Under the pieces are notes generated by a model. That model did no database searches. It was given only the letters and a program-made list of their open reading frames with translations, and was not told the origin of the DNA. This document shows, in pieces, positions 11,501 to 25,742 of a stretch of 64,000 bases of DNA; within the stretch, counting starts at the first letter, position 1; each line of letters starts with the position of its first letter. Position numbers and translations under genes: made by a program. The stretch comes from Prorocentrum cordatum. Lineage: Eukaryota; Sar; Dinophyceae; Prorocentrales; Prorocentraceae. The stretch covers positions 140,001 through 204,000 of the forward strand of contig CAUYUJ010022404.1 in NCBI GenBank assembly GCA_963575745.1, given 5' to 3'.

Positions 11501-12243
11501 ATTTCATGCCACCCGCTGACGGACTGCAAGGCCGCTTTCTCCGCGACGTGCTGATTGACTTTTCCAGGAAGAAGAGCGTGGGGACCTTGATAACTCGTCT
11601 GGCGGCAGACGCAACGACCACGGAGGCTCCCGAGTTCGTTTGTTGGGGCAGGGTGGTAGATGCGATCGTTGCGAGGGGCCTTCCGCGTGGCACTCTGCTT
11701 CCACTGGGGACAAGCAACGGTTTGAGTTTGTTCCTGGATGGCTCGAAGCTCCTCAACCCTTTGGTTTCAGACGCATACATCGCATGGATGCTCCCGATGA
11801 TCAAGGACGACGTGGACGGTGAGACCAACGCCGATGCTGCCCCCTTGGTGGACAGCGCGGCCAACCCTGAGGCTGGTGCATGCGCAGCTGGCAGCAGCAG
11901 CGGTGCCCAGCCGCCCAGCAAGAAGCGCAAGGGCGCCTCCGCTGCCAAGGCGCAGCAGGCGCAGCAGGCAGCACCCCCAGCACAACCACAGCCGAAGATG
12001 GCTGGCAATCGCAAGAAGCTTTCTCACACGCACTCTGTCGAATTCGAGACCGTGCAATTTGATGTCGAGGTCGACTCGACTGCCAAGGTTTTCACTTTCG
12101 AGAGGCCTTTCTTGAAATCCAACCGCCCCCTCAAAGCAGGCGAGACTCTTCGTCGCAAAGCCTTCGAGTGGACGGAGGCCAACTCCCCAGGCGAGGTTTT
12201 CTCGGGCAGGACTGCGTCGGCGCGGATTTTTGGCATGTCTTGA
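8507..12243 (+). CDS. Unrecognised spliced gene, three or more exons
   Basis: I do not recognise the family. The best model is: exon 1 from about ATG 8507 to 8756 (with a one-base frame problem near 8560, so the start is uncertain); intron 8757-8854 (GT..AG, 98 nt); exon 2 8855-10741; a possible 58-nt intron 10742-10799 (GT..AG); exon 3 10800 to the TGA at 12241-12243. Both introns keep the reading frame across the join, and the total is about 1,190 residues. Exon 2 is a mixed-composition globular protein with several cysteines (ACAC region near 9708-9720, FCQ near 9838). Exon 3 has a Thr/Ala-rich linker (about 11145-11220), a basic PSKKRKGA stretch that could be a nuclear localisation signal (about 11910-11940), an Ala/Gln/Pro-rich segment, and a short basic C-terminal domain. 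It lies downstream of the transposase-like gene on the same strand, but no shared element boundary was seen. Confidence 0.6.
8757..8854 (+). mobile_element. Introner-like intron with 23-bp inverted repeats
   Basis: The intron begins GTGCCCC and ends ACATAG, and removing it joins codons AGG-AG and G-TAC in one frame. Inside it, 8764-8786 and 8813-8835 are inverted repeats matching at 22 of 23 positions (GAAGAAAACGRACGCTTAAGG). The repeats start 7 nt after the donor and end 19 nt before the acceptor, so nearly the whole intron is the inverted-repeat unit. Introners, transposable elements that create introns, are known in dinoflagellates, and this architecture fits them. An intron folding for another reason is the alternative. 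Confidence 0.7.
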
Positions 12244-13459
<1,216 letters not shown>

Positions 13460-13570
13460 ATAGGTGAAGGGAGGAGGACGAAGAGGAGAAGCAGGAGGAA
13501 TAGGAGGAGGACGGGGAAAAAGTGCAAGAGGGGTCGAAAGGAGGAGGAGGAGAAGGGGGAGGAGGAGGAT

Positions 13571-16079
13571 AACGAAGTGTTACATGGTCCTAAGCCGCTG
13601 CAGCCACCACCGCCGATGACAGCAACATCTACACCAGTAAGAAAAACATGGGTTCGAGTTCAGACCGACAATGACGTGGACGCTGTCGAGACACCTGTAC
13701 CCGATGATGACGATGATGATATTGAGATGGTTGGAACAACGGGTTTCCTTTATATAGACATTGCTGGTTAGCATTAAGTGGCCTCGATAACATCTGGGAT
13801 CTGTTCTTGGCACTGCCAGCTACATATGTATGCAATGCATTACGTATTTGTCCTGAGTGTTCGATGGTGTTTCGTCTCTGCAATGAGCTTGCTGCTTGCT
13901 TGCAGATCTTTGAGTTCGGCATCCCATATTTCATTTTTTTGTTGACTGTGGCAGCGGTCTGGTTTTGCTTACTTGCAGCACGGCGCACGGCGACGACGGA
14001 ATCCTATATTCTTGCTTCATGGTCAGTGATCGGCACGCACATGAGGTCGTCTATTTCTATCCGAGGGGTTGCGCCTTATTGCTTTTCTCCCATATGCTGT
14101 TTTTTCTTTTCCTTGCGCGGGCTCCAGTGAGGATCAGCCCACAGGAACGAACGAACGAATGAACGAGGAGGAGGAGGAGAAGGAGGATGAGGGGGAATGG
14201 GACAGGGCTTGAGGTGGAAATGGATGAGCTAGGAGGACAAATCAATACAGTTATTCGTTTCTTGTCGTCCTTCCCTCTCCTTCCCCCTGCCCTCCCCTGT
14301 TCCCGCGTGGCCCGATACGTTTACAGGGTGATTTCGTATCGTTATGGTTGCTTGCGTTTCCCCCCGGGTGAATTGCTGGATGCGATGTGTCATCGATTGT
14401 TATCCTCTGCACGCTACCGCCGATCTGCTGTTGATGAAAAACTATTAACACATTCTGGAAATGGTTTTCTTGGGAAGGGGGTTCCAGAGCAGCTTCTAGG
14501 TGGGTGGTGACCTCTGACGTCTTGATTCAAGTGGATCGCGCCGTTCTGCCGACCCCCAGAAGAGGGTAGGAGTCAACCGAAAACGCCAGGGCTAAGGGGA
14601 TAAGGTGGGAGTTTCAGAAATTCGTTCTGGCGTTCCCCTCAATCTTCAGCGCCTCTGACTGCCCTCTTCGCCGCTCTCCTATGGCCACTGCCCATCGTGA
14701 GTTCGGAAGGCCACTCTTTACGCCTGCTGTATCCCCGCCAACCCATGCAGAAACGATCCCCAGACGAGTTGCCTCGAACAGGACATTGTAGGAACATGTG
14801 GTGTGACCGAAGGTGGGGCAGCCGTCAAACCGAAGCTCGGACAGCCGTCGAACCGAAGCTCGGAACGAGCCTGTGCGGATCCACGAGTCAGCAAAAAAGG
14901 CCAGAGCAAACGCAGGAGACAAAGGCCTTCGCGGATTTCTCGCGGATTTCTCGACGTGAGGGCCGCTGTTGGGCCCCGCCGTGGGAGCTTCGGGCGTCCT
15001 CTTGGGGCCACTCTGGAGGCCATCGATCGAGAGGGGGTGGGTCTGAGGCCATCAATCAAAAGAGGCGGGGTGGGGAACAGGAGGAGGGAGACAACCAAGT
15101 CATCTCACACTCCCTTCCACCGCCAGCAATTGGGGATCGGAGGGCTTCGTGACGCGGGGCTCGAGAAATGCCGCAGAGGGCTGGGGTCCAGGGGCTTCCG
15201 GTCGTCAATTTCTCACGGAGGTGTATTTTTTCGCCGTGTCGGATCTGATGGGAGATGGTGGTGAACAGGGGGCTACCTGTCCTCGAAGCCCCAGCTACTG
15301 CGCCTCTAGGGGAACAGTCAACCTGCTCAGGCAGACTTTCTTGCCACTCTAAGAGCACGTTTCCCACTGAAAGTAGAGGTCAATCACCATCGTTAAACGT
15401 ATCCCCAACCCCCCCTGGGAAAGCCTTGGCCCCGCAGTCCGACCACTCCCCCCCGGAAGGGATCGCTGCCGTCTCCGTCGCGTTTCGCGGTATCCATCCC
15501 TACCTCGAGGGGGAAGGTTCCTGGCGCCAAAGAACCCTGGCCCAGCGAGGGTAGGGGTGCATCTGACGATGCTGAGCTGGGCAGGCTGGGCCAAGTAGGA
15601 AACACGTCCTTCCCCTAAGTGCCGCGAGCGATTGTTGGAGCCCCAGGGGGCGGAGCGATGCCCAAGCGGGGCAGGAGGACCCCAAGGGGCGCGCGAGCGC
15701 GCCGGCGGGCGAACGGGTCGGCCCTGCCCGGGAGGATCACAGCAACGCTGCGAACCTGGGTTACTGCTTCATCAACTTCACAGCGGCGAGCCCGCCCTGC
15801 CTTTCTCCCAGTTCATGTCTTTGTTCCTTACAGGCTCATCCGTCTTATATATGTATGTATACATATAACGGGCGCCCCGACCACAAATGTGGGGCCCGGG
15901 CGTCGTTTTCCTTTTGTTTTTACAAGGTTTCTGCGACCCGGGGCCAACAGGGCCCCAAGTGGCTGCAGGGAGGCCCCTGGAGGCCGCAGCGATGGCTCCA
16001 GACGCCTTTCAAGACGACTCCCATGACGCCAAGAAGGCTCCCGAAGGCCCCGAAGACGCCCCAAGAGGCACCCCGAGAG
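13571..16079. other. No gene seen
   Basis: Several short open frames occur, none with recognisable motifs or support. Two nearly identical short blocks centred on CCGAAGCTCGGA lie at about 14829-14862 (the phrase ACAGCCGTCGAACCGAAGC is near-duplicated). The sequence becomes GC-rich towards 15600 and passes into the tandem array that follows. Confidence 0.55.
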
Positions 16080-18250
16080 AGGCCCAATCAGCAAAAATCG
16101 TAGATTTCCTATGGGAAAGCTAATCTTTTAGGCGTGTTTGCCTTTTGCGCGTCCACTGCGTCCAAGACGGCCCAGGAGGCCTCCAAGACTGCCCCACAGG
16201 CCCCCAAGAGGGCTCCAATAGGACCCCAAGAGGGTCCCAAGACGGCCTGAGAGGCCCCTTAAGACAGCCCAAGGGAGCCCCAGGACGAGCCCCAGAGGGG
16301 TCCCAGAGGTGCACAACCATATTCAAATTCCGAGCTTTCGGCCCCAGACCCCAGAGGCTCCCAGGAGGCTCCAAGAGGTCCCCAGGAGGCCCCAAGAGGC
16401 CTCCCAGAGGCCCCAAGAGGCCCCCAAGAGACCCCCAGGAGGCTCCCAAGGCGCACTCTAATAGAGCCCCAATAAGCACAAATCGTAGATTTCCGATGGG
16501 GAACTGATATTTCAGGCGTGTTCGCCTTTTGGGCTTCCACTGCGTCCAAGACGGCCCAAGAGGCCCCCAAGACTGCCCCACAGGCTCCCAAGAGGGCCCC
16601 AATAGGACCCCAAGAGGGTCCCAAGACGGCCCGAGGGGCCCCAGGACGAGCCCCAGAGGGGTCCCAGAGGTGCACAACCATTTTCGAATTCCCAGCTTTC
16701 GGCCCCAGAGGCTCCCAGGAGGCCCCAAGAGGTACCCAGGAGGCCCCAAGAGGCCCCCAAGAGACCCCCAGGAGGCTCCCAAGAGGCACTCCAATAGAGC
16801 TCCAAAGCAGCAAACATCGTCGATTGCCTACAGGATAAATGATATTTCTGGCGTGTTCGCCTTTTCGGCTTCCACTGCGTCCAAGACGGCCCAAGAGGCG
16901 CCCAAGACGGTCGAGGATGCCCCCAACAGGGCTCCAACACGGCCCACGAGGGGGCCAAGACGGCCCACGAGATGCGAGCCATTCGGTCCAAGAGGCCCCC
17001 AGGAGACCCCAAGAGGCTCCAAGAAGCGCCCAAGAAGCCCCAAGAGGTCCCCAAGAGACCCGCAAAAACACCAAAAGAGGCCCCGAACACGCCCCAAGGG
17101 GCACTTCAATAGAGCCCCAACAAGCAAAAAACGTTGATTTCCTATGGGGTAACTTATATTTCTGGCGTGTTCGCCTTTTGGGCTTCCACTGCGTCCAAGA
17201 CAGCCCAAGAGGCACCCAAGCCGGTCGAGGATGCCCCCAAGAGGGCTCCCAGACGGCCCAGGAGCCTCCATGGGGGAATTCTCGAGGCCCCAGAGCCTGC
17301 AGAGGTCCCCCAAATGGCCCCGAGATGGGCCCCTCTTGGAGCCTTCATGGGAGATTTCTCGGGGTCCCCAGAGCCTGAGGAGGTCCCCAAGAGAGAGATT
17401 GCCCTAGTTAGTCTGGAAGACGGCCCTGGGAGATCCCAAGAAGGCCCAAGGAGGGCCACAGCAATTATGTACCCCCGGGCCTTCAGTTGGTACATAACTT
17501 TCGGTGCCCAATTTGGGCCATCTTGGGCCTCTCTTGGAGCCTCCATCGGAAAACTCTAGGCCCCCCGCCCTCGGGGGTCCCACACCTCCCCAGAACACTT
17601 GCGGAACGCTCCCAGTACCGCGCTTCCCAGCCTCTGGGGGAGCCCCCAAAACGGCCAAGGACAGCCCAAGACGACCCCAAAAAGCACCCAGAACGTAAAA
17701 GAACGGCCCAGGACTCTCCCAAGCAACCCAAGATAGCTTTCGGACGGCGCTCTATGCTCCCAAAGAGTCTCCAACAGACCTCAAGAGAGTTCCAAGAGGC
17801 CGCCCGAGAGCGCCCGGAGAGCGTGAAATCATTAATTGTAGTTTCTTTGTATAAAGGTTGGGCTTCTCACCATTTCATGCTTCCAACGCTCCAAGGCGGC
17901 CGAAGAGGCCCCCAATACCGCCCCCAAACCGCCTAAGAGGCGCCCAGGACGGCCCCAATACGGCAGGCCCAGAAGGTCCCAAGACTGCCGAAGAGGCGCC
18001 CAGGACAGCCCCAGACCACCCCAGAACAGGCACAATATGGGCCCAAGAGCGGGAGTAGGAGGCCTCCAGAGACCTCTGAGATGCCTCCAGGACCTTCAGA
18101 GGCCCCAAGGCGTCCAAAACAGCCCAAGAGAGCTTCGAGAGCCGTCCCGAGAGAGCTCGAAGAGTGTAAAATCGTTGAGTTCCGTTGGTTTTCTTCTAGG
18201 TTTTTCGCCTTCTCACGTTTTCCCGCTTCCAACGCTCAAAGACCGAGAAC
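16080..18250. repeat. Diverged tandem array, units of about 320-390 bp
   Basis: A recognisable unit head (an ATCGTAGATTTCC-like block, then GGCGTGTTCGCCTTTTGGGC and CACTGCGTCCAAGACGGCCC) recurs at about 16092, 16478, 16811 and 17127, and in weaker form at about 17822 and 18168. Each unit body is filled with a degenerate decamer close to CCCAAGAGGC. The array therefore has two levels: short repeats inside a longer unit. The apparent Gly/Trp/Ser-rich and Arg/Pro-rich frames are products of the repeat. Confidence 0.85.
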
Positions 18251-19699
18251 CTTTTTAAACATGGAATTCGAGTTTTTTTTTTTTGTTTTGTTTTTGTCTT
18301 CTCAAGTTGGGACTCCATGCTGGTTGGCTTGTCCTGGCACCAAGCGCTCCAATATGCCGCTCGATACGCCTGGCCTCAAGAGCCAGGCCCTTCCTATGCT
18401 GCTAAGTACAGTTGCCCGACGTGTCACATTCAATTCGCCACGGAGAAAGGGCTCAGCAGAGGATTCGGTCCCCTCCTCGGGCGTGTGCCCGGTATGCCGG
18501 GTCAAATTTGCATCCCGTTTGCGTCTGCTTGCCCTGGCAGCAGACGCGCGGCATCGCGGCAGACGGTCCATCGTGTGCAGAGGCTTGTTTCGCGTTGGTC
18601 TTGTTCCCCCGTTGCCGCCTCGCGAAATTCAGGCTGCAAGTGCTGAGGGCATGACTCTGAGAGGCGCCGCCCAGAAACGGGGACTGACGCAGCCTCGAGC
18701 CAGCTAGCCCGCAGAGAAGCGGCCGTTTCCCTCCATGGTGCCTCCCCACCGACCCTTTTTTCGGAGGTGCTTTGATTACGTTGAAAGCGGCCCCCCTTCT
18801 CCCCCGAGTGCCGTCAGGTGGGAGGAGGTGCCACCGCGAAAGCGATTGCGAGGGAAGGTCAGCCTCGCCGCATTTGCATTTTGCCAAGCCCAAGCTCCCG
18901 GCGGTTTCCTTGCATGTTTGAAATCCTTCCCGTCTGCACACACGGTTTCCCGTCTAGCCTCGCTGGAAAAAATGTGGATCCATATCCACCTCCCTCGCGG
19001 TGCTGGGAGATCGGTTCCCCAAGCGGTAGGTTTGCACAATCTTTGGCGTCGGATTTTCGTCGCCGCACAGAAGGCCACGAGCGACGGGTGTATCCATATC
19101 TATGCCCTCGCGGTTTGGGCATCGAGGTGCGATCCCATGGGTACGCGACGCGCGAGACGTCCGCGCCGCGCCGCCCTGTATATGTGAGGTCGTGGCCGAG
19201 GAAACCGGACCGCGAGGCCGTGAGAGCGTATACGTTTCCCACCCACGAGACAGTAAGGGTTGTCACGAGGGGGCGGAATCATTCACGGTTCGCCTTTCTC
19301 ATCCACATCCTCGTAGTCTTCTTCGTCTCCTCCAAACGGTCGGTGCGAAAGCTTAAGGTTCATCGCGTTTTGTGCAGCGCGAGCCGCGAGAAAGACTGTT
19401 CAAGGAGAGCGGGCGGGAGAGGGAGGGTATCTCAGGCATGAGGTCATGCTTCTTGGATCCAGGCGGTCTTTCCAGATTGTAAGCCCCAGGACATCGAACC
19501 ATCTGCGCCTCTCTTTGTCATGGGGATCGGTGCGGCCCGTTTCACCCAAAGCCGTGAGCCTCAGGAGGCCCGTCCACGGGAGCCGCTGAGGAGCAGCGGC
19601 CCAGGACGTCAGGCCCGCCCTGGAGATGAGAGGCCTGGGGGGCCCGCGCCGTGGAACTTCAGGGCGGTGTGTGGCGGTAAGCAGCTCATATATAGTCCA
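18251..19699. other. No gene seen
   Basis: Mixed-composition sequence with short frames only. Two similar segments containing ATCCATATC near 18978 and 19091, each followed by CCTCGCGGT, suggest an old local duplication. No recognisable protein. Confidence 0.5.
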
Positions 19700-19943
19700 G
19701 GGCTTGGCCCCCCCCCCCCCCCCCCCAATGCTGATGTCATTGGCCCCCCCCCCCCCCCCGCGCGATGGTCCCCCCCGCCCCCCCTGTGGGCGTGGCGTGG
19801 TGCTGCGCTGCGGTGCCCCCCCCCCCCCCTGTGGATGTGGTGTGGTGCTGTGGTGGTTCAGAAGTGGGCGTGGCGTGGTGCTGTGCTGCGGTGCTCCCCT
19901 CCCCCCCCCTGTGGATGTGGTGTGGTGCTGTGGTGGTTCAGAT

Positions 19944-19981
<38 letters not shown>

Positions 19982-19982
19982 G

Positions 19983-20033
<51 letters not shown>

Positions 20034-20211
20034 TCGTCGTCCTCGTCGTCCTCGTCGTCCTCGTCGTCGTCGTCGTCATCGTCGTCGTCGCCGTCGTCAT
20101 CGTCGTCATCGTCGTCGTCGCCGCCGCCGCCGCCGGCGTCGTCGCCGCCGCAGCCGGCGTCGTCGTCGTCGTGGTTGTCGTCGTCGTCGCCATCGTCGTA
20201 GTCGTCGCCGT

Positions 20212-20243
<32 letters not shown>

Positions 20244-20330
20244 TCTCTGGGACCATACCATCTGGGGGGGGGGCCCGAGGAATCCTGGGACCATACCATC
20301 TGGGGGTGGGGGGCCCGTGAATCCTCGACC
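19700..20330. repeat. Poly-C/80-bp duplication, (GTC)n array and 41-bp duplication
   Basis: Three parts abut. C runs with an 80-bp unit (GTGGGCGTGGCGTGGTGCTG) are repeated twice at about 19785-19942. A (GTC)n array with interruptions spans about 19943-20247. A unit containing GGGACCATACCATCTGGGGG is repeated twice at about 20248-20325. The Val/Ser/Arg homopolymer frames across the array are not genes. Confidence 0.9.
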
Positions 20331-21228
20331 CTGGATCATATATGCAGGAAACCTGATTGTATGTTACGTTTTACGTTCTAATGTACGCGTGTGCGTGTCA
20401 GTGTTGTTTGTTTTTCAGTCTCACGCTTGCCCTGTGTTATGTCGCCAATCTGCGACCCCCCCCGCCAGGGATAGCTGCAGGTCCGATGTCCAGTGTTCAG
20501 TGTCGGGGATCAGGGCCGTTGTGGCATCAGAGGCATCGCCTCCGCTTGTTCTGTGCCCACCTCAAGAGTGCCCAAGCGCACGAGAGACAGGAATTGGAGG
20601 AGGCCCTCCTCGGATAGCGGTGGAATAGGATAGCTCCTGCGCCGCGGGCGGCCGTGCGCCGACGCTCCAGCGCGGGCGCCGGGGCTCGGGAACGGAACCG
20701 CGCCAGCGGGGCCGGGAGTTGCAGGAACATCGAGGTGTCTCGGCACTGCCGGCACGACCGCAGCGCCAGGCGCCACCAGAGAGCAGCAGGGAGGGCCTCC
20801 AGGGTGGCAGGAAACCAGAGGAGGAGACACGGTATCAATACGGCCACCCTTCCCTCGTCGCCACGGCTGGATTTGCCTGATCAGCCCCTGGAGAGGTCTG
20901 GGGAGTAGTGGTGCCGGTGCCTTAGGGAGGGGCGACGGGCCGAAACGCGGGAGGAGGGCGCCCTCCTCGGCGCAGCGCCTCGGCGAGGAGCGGCCGCGGG
21001 GGCTTAAGGGTAGCGTAACAGAGATCTCCTAGAGACCTCCCAGAGATCTCCTCCTCTTGAGGGGAGCTCTCCGAGAGGTCTCCCCTGGTCCTCCAGAAGG
21101 TCTTCAGGAGGCCCCCTCTCCAGAGCAAGAGGCTTCCGCACCACCACCACCACCTCGGAGGTGCACGAGATTGGTTTTGCGGGATGCAGTCGTGTATAAT
21201 GCTTCCGCGAGAGCGCCCAAAACGGTAT
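20331..21228. other. No gene seen
   Basis: No convincing frame. The part near 21020-21130 has reiterated AGAGGTCTCC/AGAGATCTCC words. Nothing further is recognised. Confidence 0.5.
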
Positions 21229-21331
21229 ACACCACCACCACCACAACCACCACCACCACCACCACCACCACCACCACCACCACCACCACCACCACCACCA
21301 CCACCACCACCACCACCACCACCACCACCCT
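21229..21331. repeat. (CAC)n microsatellite
   Basis: About 100 bp of CAC/ACC triplets, with a short inverted counterpart (GGTGGTGGTGGTGGTGCTGG) at 21356-21379 that could pair with it as a hairpin stem. Open frames of Pro, Thr, Val or Trp homopolymer here are not genes. Confidence 0.95.
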
Positions 21332-21379
21332 TGAGCACCCCTGCCTCCTGCCTCCAGGTGGTGGTGGTGGTGGTGCTGG

Positions 21380-22685
21380 TTGTGCGTTTCATTGTCCCTA
21401 CTCCAGGGGTACCCTCCAGGCGATCTCACAGAGGCCCCGCGAGGGGTGGCGTCGGGCCGGGGCGGGAGGGCTGCCTCGGAAGCCTCGCGGTGTCCAGGGC
21501 AACCTAGTCCTACCCCTCCCATCCATCCCTTCCCACTGCGCTGGTTTGTTCTTTCTATCCGCCGACGCGTGCCATAGCGGACCCAGAATCCCAAGAGTAC
21601 CTCATCGTCTTATGCGCAATCTGAAAAGAAGGAGGAAGCGGTGGATGAGCAGGACGATGAGCAGACAGACCGACAGACATGCTCGTGGGATCCCTCGTCA
21701 GCTTGGCATCGAGACGGTAAGAAACTTCTGCACAGCTTAGATCCTGAGGGGTGAAACCGTTTCGGGCGCCAGTTAAAAGCGTGGGGAGCCGTGCGCACGT
21801 CGTGGAGGTAGATTCTGACTAGGGACCATCCCCTCCACCTAGCCTCCCGTACGACGGAGCCCGAAGGTCTCTTTTCGGGCATTTAGCCCTGAGGTGGGCC
21901 TCCGAGGGGGCTGGGAACTATCTCTACCACGGGAACTCCGACCGCGCCCGCGAGACGCCTGTCGGGGGAGAGCAATCGTCGGAACCGAGGTCTGATGAGG
22001 GGGTCTCGGCGGGAGGTGGCCAGCAGCCTGTAGAGCCTTACACCTCTCGCTCTGATACCAGTCGAAACTTGCCGACCTCGGACAGTGAGCAGGAGGATGA
22101 GGAGGGAGGAGGACGAGGAACAACAGCAGGAGCAGGAGTAGCAGGAGGAGTCTCCCAGAACACCGACTGCCTGGCCATCACGCTCCGAACAGTTGCGTGC
22201 ATGCTGACTTGACTCTCTCTCTTGGCAACTGGCCGCCTCCATGCGGATCTTCCTCTTGCACCAGTCCTGGCCTTCTTCGCTCATCTACTGGTCGCAACCT
22301 CGGGGCGTTGCCAGCTTACCATGCTGATCCAGCGCCTTTGTGATTCCTCCCCTCGATATGCCAGACTGCCATGGCCAACGCGTTCGCGGCAGCCTTCTCG
22401 CAGAAGAGGACCCGCCCGCGCAATTTTGCACCGGACTTGGCAGGGGCAGCAGCAGGCCATGGCAGCAGGACAGCATCAACAGCAGTGGCAGCTGGTGGTT
22501 TAATATTGTCGTGCTCATCGCGGTCTTCATCCTCACCCTATCGCTGTCAACCAGCGGGGTCGCGGGATCCCAAAATAATCTGGAGTCTAGCGGACGAACT
22601 TTTGCCCAGTCTTGACTGCAAAGGCAGACTTGGAGAGGCTTGCCCCTGAGAGCTTGTGTTACCGGATATTCTCCGCCTCCAACAG
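21380..22685. other. No gene seen
   Basis: Only short, unsupported frames; a GGA-rich run at about 22088-22155. No RNA or regulatory site is recognised. Confidence 0.5.
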
Positions 22686-23060
22686 GCTTGTCATCATCAT
22701 CATCGTCATCATCATCATCAGCATCATCATTAGCATTATCATCATCACCATTACATTATCGTCATCACATCAGTATCATTACCATTATCGTTATCATTAT
22801 CATGATCGTTACCATTACCATTATCATTATCATCATCATCATTATTATCATCATTATCATCCTCATCATCGTCATCATCATTATCAGGTACGGTCGTTCG
22901 TCATCATCATCATAGCTTTCGTTATCAATATCATCAGCACGATCATTATCATTATCAAATTCTCATTCTCATTACCTTTATCATTGCCAATATCGTTATT
23001 AGTATCGTAGTTATTATCAGTATCATTATCATTATCAGTATCATTACCATTATTTGTATA
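22686..23060. repeat. ATC/ATT microsatellite
   Basis: Degenerate (ATC)n with ATTATC hexamers over about 370 bp. Ile/His/Tyr-rich frames are repeat products. Confidence 0.9.
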
Positions 23061-23800
23061 ATAATCCTTGTCCGCGTCACATTGTTGGCATCAGCATCCG
23101 ATCGCCATTTGCATTGTCGTTGGCGTTCGCTTCCTGTCCTGCCCCTCACCTCCTTCGCAAGATGCAAACGGTATACTCAAACGGATCCTGGCCAGGCAGA
23201 TCCTGGGCTCAGGGTTGTCCTGGCCATGATGGGTGTACATGCGTAGATAGCGTCCTCCACCCCCTCGTTCTCATCTTCCACCGAGTCTTATATACCAGGA
23301 TTGGGTGAAGGTGCAAGCTTCTCGTGCGATGATTTCACCCAGCTCGCAGTGGAGGGCAGCGTCGATGCGTCAGCCGAGAACTGGGCCTGATCATGCGATC
23401 TATGTTTACGGGTTGCATTCCTGGTGAGCTGTCCTTGACCTCTAGCGTCTTGGGAAAATTGCGGCCGCCGGGTTTTCCAAGTTTGGCCCTCCAGAGGGTC
23501 GTTTCGGAAGCCATCAGGCCCTCTGGTGTCCCTCCTGGGCCGTGTTGGCGCCGTCGTGGAGACCTCTTGGGTTATCTTGAGCTCCTGTTGGACAGTCGTG
23601 GGGCCATCTCGGAGGCTCCTGGGTCATATTGGGCCGTCGGAAACCCGAAAGGAGGAGAACGGCAATAACCTTGAACACTGAAGGCTGGCAGATCAAATCG
23701 CTACTGCTACCATTACCAGTGCGAGTGGTACTACGGCTACTTCTTCTATTACGATTCCTAACGATTATAATTACTACCACCACCGCCACCTTTACTCTTA
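23061..23800. other. No gene seen
   Basis: Mixed sequence. A stretch at about 23460-23640 shares the GGCC/CTCC-rich style of the array at 16.1-18.2 kb but no clear unit. No gene. Confidence 0.5.
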
Positions 23801-24364
23801 CTACTGATACCGCTTATTACTACTACTACTACTACTATTACTACTACTACTATTATTATTACTACTACTACTACTACTGATACTACCACGACTACCCCTA
23901 CCCATTATACTTATTACTAATACTTCTACTGTTGCTAATACTTCCACTAAGACGACGACTACTACTACTACTACTACTACTGCTGCTACTACTACTACTA
24001 CTACTACACTGCTACTACTACTACTACTATTACTACTACGATTACTACTACTACTGCTACTACTACTACTTCTTCTACTATGGCTGCTACTACTACTACT
24101 ACTACTACTCTGACGACGAGGACGACGACGACGACGACGACGACTACTACTACCAGTACTAGTACTAGTACTAGTACTACTACAGTACTACTACCATTAC
24201 TACTACTACTACTACTACCACTACTACTACTACTACTACTAGTACTACTACTACTACTGCTAATACTACTACTACGACTACTACTACTACTACCACTCCT
24301 ACTACTACTACTACTGCTGCAACTACTACTAGTACTACTTCTACTACTACTACTACTACTACTG

Positions 24365-24397
<33 letters not shown>

Positions 24398-24465
24398 ACT
24401 ACTACCTACTACCTACTAACCTCTAACTGCTAACTGCTAACTGCTAACTGCTAACTGCTAATTGT
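23801..24465. repeat. (TAC)n array with variant patches
   Basis: Mainly TAC triplets, with patches of GACGAC (24111-24145), AGTACT (24150-24180) and a heptamer-like CTAACTG run (24420-24463). Tyr, Leu or Thr homopolymer frames are not genes. Confidence 0.95.
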
Positions 24466-25520
24466 TACTACTACTACTACTACACTACCATTACCACGAC
24501 TACTACGACGACTACGACGACTACTCCTACTTTTACTACCCTACTACCACTTCCCTACTACTACTACTCCTACTACTACTACTACTATTGCTATTGCTAT
24601 TACTATTACTATTTCTAATACTATTACTATCACTATTATTATTACTATTATTATTACTATTATTATTACTATTACTATTACTATTACTATTACTATTACT
24701 ATTACTAGTACTAGTACTAGTACTAGTACTAGTACTAGTACTATTACTATTACTAGTACTAGTACTAGTACTATTACGATTACGACTGCGATTACGATTA
24801 CTATTCCTATTCCTATTCCTATTCCTATTCCTATTCCTATTCCTATTACTATTACTAGTACGAGTACTATTACTATTACTATTACTATTACTATTACTAT
24901 TACTATTACTATTACTATTACTATTACTATTACTATTACTATTACTATTACTATTACTATTACTATTACTATTACTATTACTATTACTATTACTATTACT
25001 ATTACTATTACTATTACTATTACTATTACTATTACTATTACTATTACTATTACTATTACTATTACTATTACTATTACTATTACTATTACTATTACTATTA
25101 CTATTACTACTATTACTATTATTACTATTACTATTACTATTACTATTACTATTACTATTACTATTACTATTACTATTACTATTACTATTACTATTACTAT
25201 TACTATTACTATTACGATTACGATTACGATTACGATTACGATTACGATTACGATTACTATCACTATTACTATTACTATTACTATTACTATTACTATTACT
25301 ATTACTATTACTATTACTATTACTATTACTATTACTATTACTATTACTATTATTATTACTATTACTATTACTATTACTACTATTATTATTACTATTACTA
25401 TTACTAATACTATTACTATTACTAGTACTAGTACTCTTACTAGTACTCTTACTAGTACTAGTACTAGTACTATTACTATTACTATTACTATTACTATCAT
25501 CGCTGTTCTTAGGACTACTC
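24466..25520. repeat. 1-kb TATTAC hexamer array with variant blocks
   Basis: About 1,050 bp of TATTAC-type hexamers. Distinct sub-blocks are each uniform inside: TAGTAC (about 24703-24740 and 24750-24770), TATTCC (about 24799-24850), CGATTA (about 25213-25255), TAGTAC again (about 25425-25470). Block-wise variants point to replication slippage of single mutated hexamers. Confidence 0.97.
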
Positions 25521-25742
25521 TTATTAGTTTTATGATGATCAACAATTACAATTCCGATTACTTGTATGCTTACTATTATTATTATTACTATTTTCCGTAA
25601 GGGCTTCTGTCCATGCCCCCGGCCCCCTGTCTCGGATAATGGGAGACGCAAAAAGCAAAATCATGAGGTCTGGGCGCCGCCGTAAAGCAGTGTCGGGACC
25701 TATTTGTTTTTCTTCCCTGACCCTACGGATCTGCGTCATGGG

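Noticed and set aside
14800-14900. tRNA-like or small RNA gene
   Set aside because: No box A/box B spacing, acceptor stem or anticodon arm could be assembled. The repeated CCGAAGCTCGGA words explain the apparent hairpin.
24462-25651. Very long Leu, Ser/Asn and Ile/Val repeat ORFs on both strands
   Set aside because: They translate the TATTAC hexamer array in different frames. No start context and no non-repeat protein at either end.
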